Positions 59,119-64,000 of a stretch of 64,000 nt of DNA are shown here, piece after piece. Position 1 is the first letter of the stretch, and every line of letters starts with the position of its first letter. The stretch comes from VAZQ01 sp045811525 (GTDB taxonomy: Bacteria; Pseudomonadota; Alphaproteobacteria; Rhizobiales; Xanthobacteraceae), in NCBI GenBank assembly GCA_045811525.1, contig JBJMTV010000016.1, forward strand, positions 186,001 to 250,000. The letters run 5' to 3'. The position numbers were made by a program, and so were the translations under genes. The notes under the pieces were generated by a model. It had not been told where the DNA came from and searched no databases. It saw nothing but the letters and a program-made list of their open reading frames with translations.

Positions 59119-60714
59119 TCAAGCCGCCGGAGGCGTGACCGGCTGCGGGACTTCCTGGTGACGGTCCAAGGCGGCAATCGCCTGCTGCAGAACTTTGCGC
59201 ACATGCGCTGATGTGCCTTCCGCAATGCGGCCGGGGTCGAGGTAGAAATCAAGGCCGGCCATGTGCTCGCTGAAAATCTCCACGCGCCCACCGGATGCGT
59301 CGAGCATGCCGTCCACGGCATAGGGGATCACCTCGCGGCTGATCCCTTTCATCGAGATCGCCGGCAGCGGCCGCGCCACGACCAACTCGCGCACGAGCGC
59401 ATACGTCTCGAAGCTGACAACAACCTGTCCGGGCTGCGCGATCGACTGCAGGCGGGCGGCGAGGTTCGCTTCGGCGCCGATGATGGTGTAGTCCATGCGA
59501 TCGTTGCTGCCGAAATTGCCGACATTGCAGAAGCCGGTATTGATCCCCATCCGCACCCGGAAAGGGTTCTCCACGCCTTCGTTGCGCCATTTGGCATTGA
59601 GCTCGGCCACGCGGCGCTGCATGTCGAGCGCCATGCGCATGCAAGCGAGCGCATCCTGCGCCTCGCCCTTGCTCTCGGGGTCACCGAAGAAGATCAGCAT
59701 GGCGTCGCCGACGAACTTGTCGATGGTGCCGCCGTAACGGAGGGCGATCGCCGACATTTCGGTGAAATACTCATTGAGCAGCCGCGTGATCTGCTCGGGC
59801 TGCAGCCGCTCGGCGGTCGCCGTGAAGTCCTTGATGTCGGAGAAGAAGATGGTGAGCTTCTTGCGCTCGGTGTGGATGGCGACGTCCTTCTGGCCGCTGA
59901 AGATGCTCTTGTAGATCTGCGGCGAAAGATAGCGCGATATCTTCATCGACAGCCCGGCAAGAAATTCGTTCGCGGTCTCGAGCTCGCGGTTCATGCGGCC
60001 GATGACCGCCGCCTGCCGGCCCTGCATCAGGATGAAAGTGAGGCCGCTCGCGGCCAGCAAAACGAAGTACATCAACAGATATTTGAACGAGAAGATGTTG
60101 GCGCCGATGGTCTCGCCGATCATTACTTCCTGGATGCCGCGCACATCGCCCACTTTCCAGTCGCGCTTCGGACTCTCCGGGTGCGTGTTGTGGCAACTCA
60201 CGCAGGCCTGCCCCATGACCACAGGCGCGATCAGGCGGACCTTCTCGCCGAACAGCGAGTCGGTCATGCTGGTGACGACCTGCTCGGGATTGGCGCGGAG
60301 CTCCGCGAGTGCCTCCTTCTCGAAGGCATCAAGCGTATGCGCCTGACGGTTGGCAAACGGATAGTCCGAGACGAAGCGATAGGAGATGTTGTGTTGCTGC
60401 TCGCTGATAACCCGGCCGAGCTCGAGCGACAGAGTGGCGGGAATCGGGATCCCCCCGGGCGTGCTCTGATAGTTGTGCGTCACCTGAACCGAGCCGGGAG
60501 CCGCGAGCACCCGCCCGACAATATTCGTACCGTAATAGGCGCGCACGCTCGTAATCACGGAGTTCAGGTCGCCGGCCTGACGCCGCAGCGCTCGCTCCGT
60601 CAGGTTGCGCAGGTCGAGCCAGACCGCGACCGGCAGACCGAGGAGCAGGACGGTGACGCAGCCGAGCAGGATGACAGTTCGCCACCGGGCCTTGGATGTT
60701 TCGACGCCTTGCAT
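59119..60714 (-). CDS. Class III adenylate cyclase with heme-c sensor (DUF3365) domain
   Basis: A 531-residue membrane enzyme. Residues about 15-35 are a first membrane segment (VILLGCVTVLLLGLPVAVW). A periplasmic DUF3365/Tll0287-like domain follows, with a heme-c site C171-x-x-C174-H175 (ACVSCHNTHP). A second membrane span (KYLLMYFVLLAASGLTFILM) leads to a class III cyclase (KKLTIFFSDIKDFTATAERL, KFVGDAMLIFFGD, MDYTIIGAEANLAARLQ). The two metal Asp and the Asn/Arg are present, and Lys in DKFVGD with Thr in YTIIG favours ATP over GTP. Heme could sense redox or gas and change cAMP. It is convergent with the cysteine hydrolase. Substrate specificity is inferred. Confidence 0.92.
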   Translation of the reverse strand: MQGVETSKARWRTVILLGCVTVLLLGLPVAVWLDLRNLTERALRRQAGDLNSVITSVRAYYGTNIVGRVLAAPGSVQVTHNYQSTPGGIPIPATLSLELGRVISEQQHNISYRFVSDYPFANRQAHTLDAFEKEALAELRANPEQVVTSMTDSLFGEKVRLIAPVVMGQACVSCHNTHPESPKRDWKVGDVRGIQEVMIGETIGANIFSFKYLLMYFVLLAASGLTFILMQGRQAAVIGRMNRELETANEFLAGLSMKISRYLSPQIYKSIFSGQKDVAIHTERKKLTIFFSDIKDFTATAERLQPEQITRLLNEYFTEMSAIALRYGGTIDKFVGDAMLIFFGDPESKGEAQDALACMRMALDMQRRVAELNAKWRNEGVENPFRVRMGINTGFCNVGNFGSNDRMDYTIIGAEANLAARLQSIAQPGQVVVSFETYALVRELVVARPLPAISMKGISREVIPYAVDGMLDASGGRVEIFSEHMAGLDFYLDPGRIAEGTSAHVRKVLQQAIAALDRHQEVPQPVTPPAA

Positions 60715-60936
60715 GCGGAACTTTGCTCCACCTGGGCCCCACGCTACCGGCGACGGTACACCGATCTTCCTGGTGCATCCAACCCAGCAGGATAGGTGCT
60801 GTTTCCAGGGTCGAACGGGCTAGGCGAGAGATGTGTCAAAACTGCGAGCCGCAAGGCTGACGCTCCTCGTGCTCCCGTCACACGAGATTTGCCCGTTGAA
60901 ACGGCACGGGAGGTCGCCTCAATGAATTCGAGTCAT

Positions 60937-62130
60937 CTAGATCAGCTTGCTCGGGCTCGGCATCCCCAGCAGCACTTGGCCCACCAGCTCGAAATTCGCG
61001 AAGTGCGACTGTATTTGCTGCAGCACTGTGTGAATATCGCGAAGCCGCCGCTCGAACGGATTGCTCGCGAAGACCGCCGTGGCTCCGGCGGAGTGATACA
61101 CCGTGTCAACGACATCTTTCGCTTGATGCGCGGCATAGGTGCCGGCGAGCTTCAGGGTCGCGCGCTGCTCGAGCGAGGCGGTCTCGCCGTCGCCCGGCGT
61201 CTCCCACGCGTCCTGCAGCGCGTCGAGCAAGTAGCAGCGCGAGGACGCAAGCTTCGCTTCGGCGACCGCCACCTGCGACTGCACCACCGCACTGTCGCGC
61301 AGGGGAGCCGTCTTGGTGGACGGCACCTTCTGCAGGGCCAGAGCAATAAAGGCGTCCAGTGAGGCGCGCGCGATTCCAAGTGCAACGGCGGCAAATCCAA
61401 TTCCATAAATGTGGTAGTTGGTGATGCGCCGGTAGAGCGCGCCGGCTTCCCGGCGGTCCGCCGCCAACTCGCGCGTGAAGCTGTAGGCGGCGGGTACGAA
61501 CAGGTCCTCGACCGAATAGCGCTCGCTGCCCGTGCCCTTGAGGCCGATGACGTCCCACACCTCCTCGATGCGCGCGCTCGCCTTGGGGTACAGCATGGTG
61601 CGCTCGAATGGTTTGCCGTCGGAGCCGCGCCGCGGCGTACCGTCGCTCTCCAGCACCGGGCAATGGCAGCCAAGCCAATCCGCATGCCGGATGCCGCTGG
61701 CAAATCCCCATATCCCGGACACCCGGTAGCCACCAGCAACGGCGATGGCCTTGCCGCTCGGCCCCGGACCTGACGCCATCACGGCTCGAGGCCCGCCAAA
61801 AATGTCGCGCGCGACCGCCGGATCGAGATACGCGGCGGCGATGGCGCAGCCGGAAGCCTGGACCAGGCACCACGCCGTCGACGCATCCGCCTTGGCTATC
61901 TCTTCGATGACCCGCACGAAGCTGAGCGGATCGACCTCGAGCCCATTGCACGAGCGGGGCAGCAGCATGCGGAAGAGCCGCGCCTCATGCAGCGCCGAGA
62001 GCACCTCCGGCACGATCTGCCGCTCCTGCTCGATCCGCCTCGAGTTTTGCGCAATGACCGGCGCAAGCGCTTTTGCGTCGCCGACGACGTCGTCGACATT
62101 GTTCCCCGCTGATGTCGATCGCTGCAGCAT
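60937..62130 (-). CDS. Acyl-CoA-dehydrogenase-type flavin monooxygenase
   Basis: A 397-residue protein of the acyl-CoA dehydrogenase fold: RIEQERQIVPEVLSALHEARLFRMLLPRSCNGLEVDP, FVRVIEEIAKADASTAWCLVQA, SGIWGFASGIRHADWLGC, and a C-terminal HSAGATAVFASNPFERRLRDIHTVLQQIQ. This C-terminus and lack of the CoA-type catalytic Glu suggest the group D flavin monooxygenases (HsaA/HpaB/DszC type), which hydroxylate phenols or sulfoxidise using reduced flavin. ATG 62130 is chosen; ATG 62154 is a close alternative. It is divergent from the third molybdenum hydroxylase. Confidence 0.85.
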   Translation of the reverse strand: MLQRSTSAGNNVDDVVGDAKALAPVIAQNSRRIEQERQIVPEVLSALHEARLFRMLLPRSCNGLEVDPLSFVRVIEEIAKADASTAWCLVQASGCAIAAAYLDPAVARDIFGGPRAVMASGPGPSGKAIAVAGGYRVSGIWGFASGIRHADWLGCHCPVLESDGTPRRGSDGKPFERTMLYPKASARIEEVWDVIGLKGTGSERYSVEDLFVPAAYSFTRELAADRREAGALYRRITNYHIYGIGFAAVALGIARASLDAFIALALQKVPSTKTAPLRDSAVVQSQVAVAEAKLASSRCYLLDALQDAWETPGDGETASLEQRATLKLAGTYAAHQAKDVVDTVYHSAGATAVFASNPFERRLRDIHTVLQQIQSHFANFELVGQVLLGMPSPSKLI

Positions 62131-62261
62131 GATCTGTCGGCCTGCTCGGAGCATTGTGGCGCATCCGCCCCCTCCGTCAATGGCGCGCCACCCCCTCGCC
62201 AGGCAAGCGTAGCTTTGCGATAAAACACTCCCGCGAGGTTCGATCAGCTCCGAGGATTGCA

Positions 62262-64000
62262 ATGGGTGAGTTCGCGATTGGTCAAAGCGTGTCCCGGTTC
62301 GAGGATCCGCGACTGCTCAAAGGCGGCGGGCGCTATGTCGCCGACATGGTGCTGCCGCGAATGGCGTTCGGCTATGTCCTGCGCTCGCCGCATGCGCATG
62401 CGCGCATCCGCTCAATCGACACCGCACGTGCCAAGGCGCTGCCCGGCGTGCTCGCAGTCCTGACTGGCGCCGACTGGAAGGCCTCCGGCTGGGGCGACCT
62501 GCCAGTGCCGGGTGGCCTCACGCGCCGCGACGGGAAGGCGTTCAAGCCCCCCTTCCCTGCGCTCGCGCTCGACCGCGTGCGCTGGGTCGGCGACTACGTC
62601 GCCTTCGTGGTGGCGGAGAGCTATTTCCAGGCCCAAGACGCCGCCGAGCTGATCGAGGTTGATTATGAGCCCCTGCCGGCGATCATCTCGACCGCGGAAG
62701 CGACCGCGCCCGGTGCAGCGAAAGTATGGGACGGTTGTCCCGACAATATCGGCTTCGTGCAGCTGTTCGGCGACAAGGAGAAGACTGACGCCGCGTTTGC
62801 GAAGGCGGCACATGTGGTCAAGCATCGGTTCGTGATCAACCGCGTGACCGCCGCCACCATGGAGCCGCGCGGCTCGCTCGGCGACTACAATGCGACGGAC
62901 GGCCGTTACACCATCTACACGACGTTGCAACGGACGCATCCGTTCCGGAGCGAGCTTGCGCCGGTCCTGAAACTGCCGGAGAGCAGAATCCGCGTGGTTG
63001 CCGGTGACATCGGCGGCAGCTTCGGGATGAAATCGGCCGTCTACAACGAGGTCGCCCTGGTGCTCCTCGGGTCGCGCCTCACCGGCCGGCCGGTGAAATG
63101 GACGTCGACGCGCTCAGAAAGCTTTCTCTGCGATGCGCAGGCGCGCGACAATGTCACGGAAGCCGAGCTCGCGCTCGATAACGAGGGCCGTTTCCTGGGA
63201 ATGCGCGCGAAGGTCACCGCCGCCATAGGCGCTTATCTGCAGACCGGCATGCAGGCCTTCACCGGAAACATCGGCACGCTTGCCGGAGTCTACCGCATTC
63301 CGGCCATGCACGCCGACGTGACAGCCGTGTTCACGAACACGAACCCGGTCCGGCCGTATCGTGGCAATGGGCGGCCGGAGGCCGCCTACGTCATCGAGCG
63401 CCTGGTCGATCTGGCCGCGGACGAGCTCAAGATCGATGCAGCGGAGCTGCGGCGGCGCAATTACATCCCGCCCTCGGCGCTCCCGTTCAAGACCGCCCTG
63501 ACATTCACTTATGACAGCGGCGACTTCGAGCGCAGCATGGATGTGGCCCTCAAGCTCGCCGACGTCGGCGGTTTCGAGAAGCGCCGCGCTGCCGCACGCA
63601 AGCGTGGCAAGCTCGCCGGGCTTGGCATATCCAACACCATCGAGCGGGCTGCTGCCGGCGGTTTCGAGGGAGCAGAGATTCGCTTCGACAAGACCGGCGG
63701 CGTGACCCTGCTCGCCGGCAGCGTCACCCAGGGACAGGGGCACGAGACCATCTTCAAGCAGATCGCCTGCGACAAGCTCGGCATTGCTCCCGACGAGGTG
63801 CACTACATTCAGGGCGACACCGACCAGGTGTTCGTCGGCGAAGGCACCGGCGGCTCGCGCTCCGCCACCATCGGCGGCTCCGCTGTCGACGCCGCCGCCA
63901 ACAAGATCCTCGCCAAGGGCAGGCGGATTGCTGCGCATCTGCTCAAACTCGATCCCGCCGACATCAATTTTGCCGACGGCGTGTTCTCGAGCCCCAAGAC
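62262..64000 (+). CDS. Molybdenum hydroxylase large subunit C (3' truncated by window)
   Basis: The frame is open from ATG 62262 (GAGGATTGCA before it) to the window end: 579 residues of a roughly 770-790-residue subunit. SRFEDPRLLKGGGRYVADM, RWVGDYVAFVVAES, GDIGGSFGMKSAVYNEVAL, RPYRGNGRPEAAYVIERLVDLAADEL and VTQGQGHETIFKQIA mark the CoxL/QoxL-type family. The GSFGMK and PYRGNGRPE forms put it in a different branch from large subunits A and B. The C-terminal catalytic Glu lies beyond the window. Its medium and small subunits, if any, also lie beyond. Confidence 0.93.
   Translation, partial: MGEFAIGQSVSRFEDPRLLKGGGRYVADMVLPRMAFGYVLRSPHAHARIRSIDTARAKALPGVLAVLTGADWKASGWGDLPVPGGLTRRDGKAFKPPFPALALDRVRWVGDYVAFVVAESYFQAQDAAELIEVDYEPLPAIISTAEATAPGAAKVWDGCPDNIGFVQLFGDKEKTDAAFAKAAHVVKHRFVINRVTAATMEPRGSLGDYNATDGRYTIYTTLQRTHPFRSELAPVLKLPESRIRVVAGDIGGSFGMKSAVYNEVALVLLGSRLTGRPVKWTSTRSESFLCDAQARDNVTEAELALDNEGRFLGMRAKVTAAIGAYLQTGMQAFTGNIGTLAGVYRIPAMHADVTAVFTNTNPVRPYRGNGRPEAAYVIERLVDLAADELKIDAAELRRRNYIPPSALPFKTALTFTYDSGDFERSMDVALKLADVGGFEKRRAAARKRGKLAGLGISNTIERAAAGGFEGAEIRFDKTGGVTLLAGSVTQGQGHETIFKQIACDKLGIAPDEVHYIQGDTDQVFVGEGTGGSRSATIGGSAVDAAANKILAKGRRIAAHLLKLDPADINFADGVFSSPK

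Noticed and set aside
59263..60795. 510-codon plus-strand frame opposite the adenylate cyclase
   Set aside because: Antisense to a well-conserved cyclase; no signature of a known family.
60715..60936. Possible small gene between the cyclase and the flavin monooxygenase
   Set aside because: Open frames are short and lack a ribosome binding site or family pattern; I see nothing coding.

Overview
The window looks like a chromosomal segment of a GC-rich alphaproteobacterium of the order Hyphomicrobiales (Rhizobiales), in the Bradyrhizobium / Rhodopseudomonas / Xanthobacteraceae neighbourhood. This rests on an Irr regulator with a Cys-Pro heme regulatory motif, the order infB-rbfA-truB-rpsO-pnp followed by fabI-fabB-fabA divergent from irr, and a large set of orphan tripartite-tricarboxylate (TTT/Bug) solute-binding proteins. 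Genus assignment is inference.

Layout. (1) 1-5.8 kb: translation and RNA genes infB (5' end cut by the window), rbfA, truB, rpsO, pnp, with a hairpin-rich pnp leader. (2) 5.9-9.4 kb: unsaturated fatty-acid operon fabA-fabB-fabI on the minus strand, divergent from irr. (3) 9.4-14.9 kb: a membrane protein, an SH3 protein, a D-2-hydroxyacid dehydrogenase, a small exported protein, a MoeB/ThiF-type E1 enzyme, and an exported peptidoglycan-binding protease-like protein. (4) 14.9-35.6 kb: an accessory catabolic region with six TTT receptors and no TctA/TctB membrane partners, mixed with CoA enzymes (CaiB-type transferase, acyl-CoA dehydrogenase, AMP-forming ligase, a crotonase resembling hydroxycinnamoyl-CoA hydratase-lyase), an argininosuccinate-lyase-like protein, an Asp/Glu-racemase-like protein, a polysaccharide deacetylase and a GlcG-like protein. 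(5) 35.6-38.2 kb: a TIR-transmembrane-WD40 gene broken by a stop codon and a frameshift, next to an enoyl-CoA hydratase. (6) 38.4-53.9 kb: a flavin monooxygenase, a Pht5-like protein, aldehyde dehydrogenase, an aspartate-dehydrogenase-like enzyme, and two paralogous 764-residue molybdenum hydroxylase large subunits that share one medium and one small subunit gene. Between the two hydroxylase blocks lies a patch (45.9-49.4 kb) with two ABC-type binding proteins, a metalloprotease-like protein coupled to a small protein ending in alternating Cys-Gly, and two long palindromes. (7) 53.9-54.6 kb: a DUF559 endonuclease-like gene bracketed by inverted copies of a 50-bp GC-rich repeat, next to a fragment of a decayed cupin gene. 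(8) 54.7-64 kb: LLM flavin oxidoreductase, alpha/beta hydrolase, zinc alcohol dehydrogenase, cysteine hydrolase, a heme-c class III adenylate cyclase, an acyl-CoA-dehydrogenase-type monooxygenase, and a third molybdenum hydroxylase large subunit cut by the window end.

The catabolic genes together suggest uptake and oxidation of aromatic or heteroaromatic acids. Ring hydroxylation would be by molybdenum hydroxylases and flavoenzymes, CoA activation and side-chain beta-oxidation by the ligase, transferase, dehydrogenase and hydratases, and scavenging by periplasmic receptors. No substrate can be fixed from sequence alone.

Three genes (a class II aldolase, a TTT receptor, the TIR-WD40 gene) carry single-base disruptions between 26 and 37 kb. 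Real decay and assembly errors cannot be told apart here. The best candidates for something new are the repeat-bracketed DUF559 unit with the cupin remnant beside it, and the metalloprotease plus Cys-Gly-tail small protein pair.
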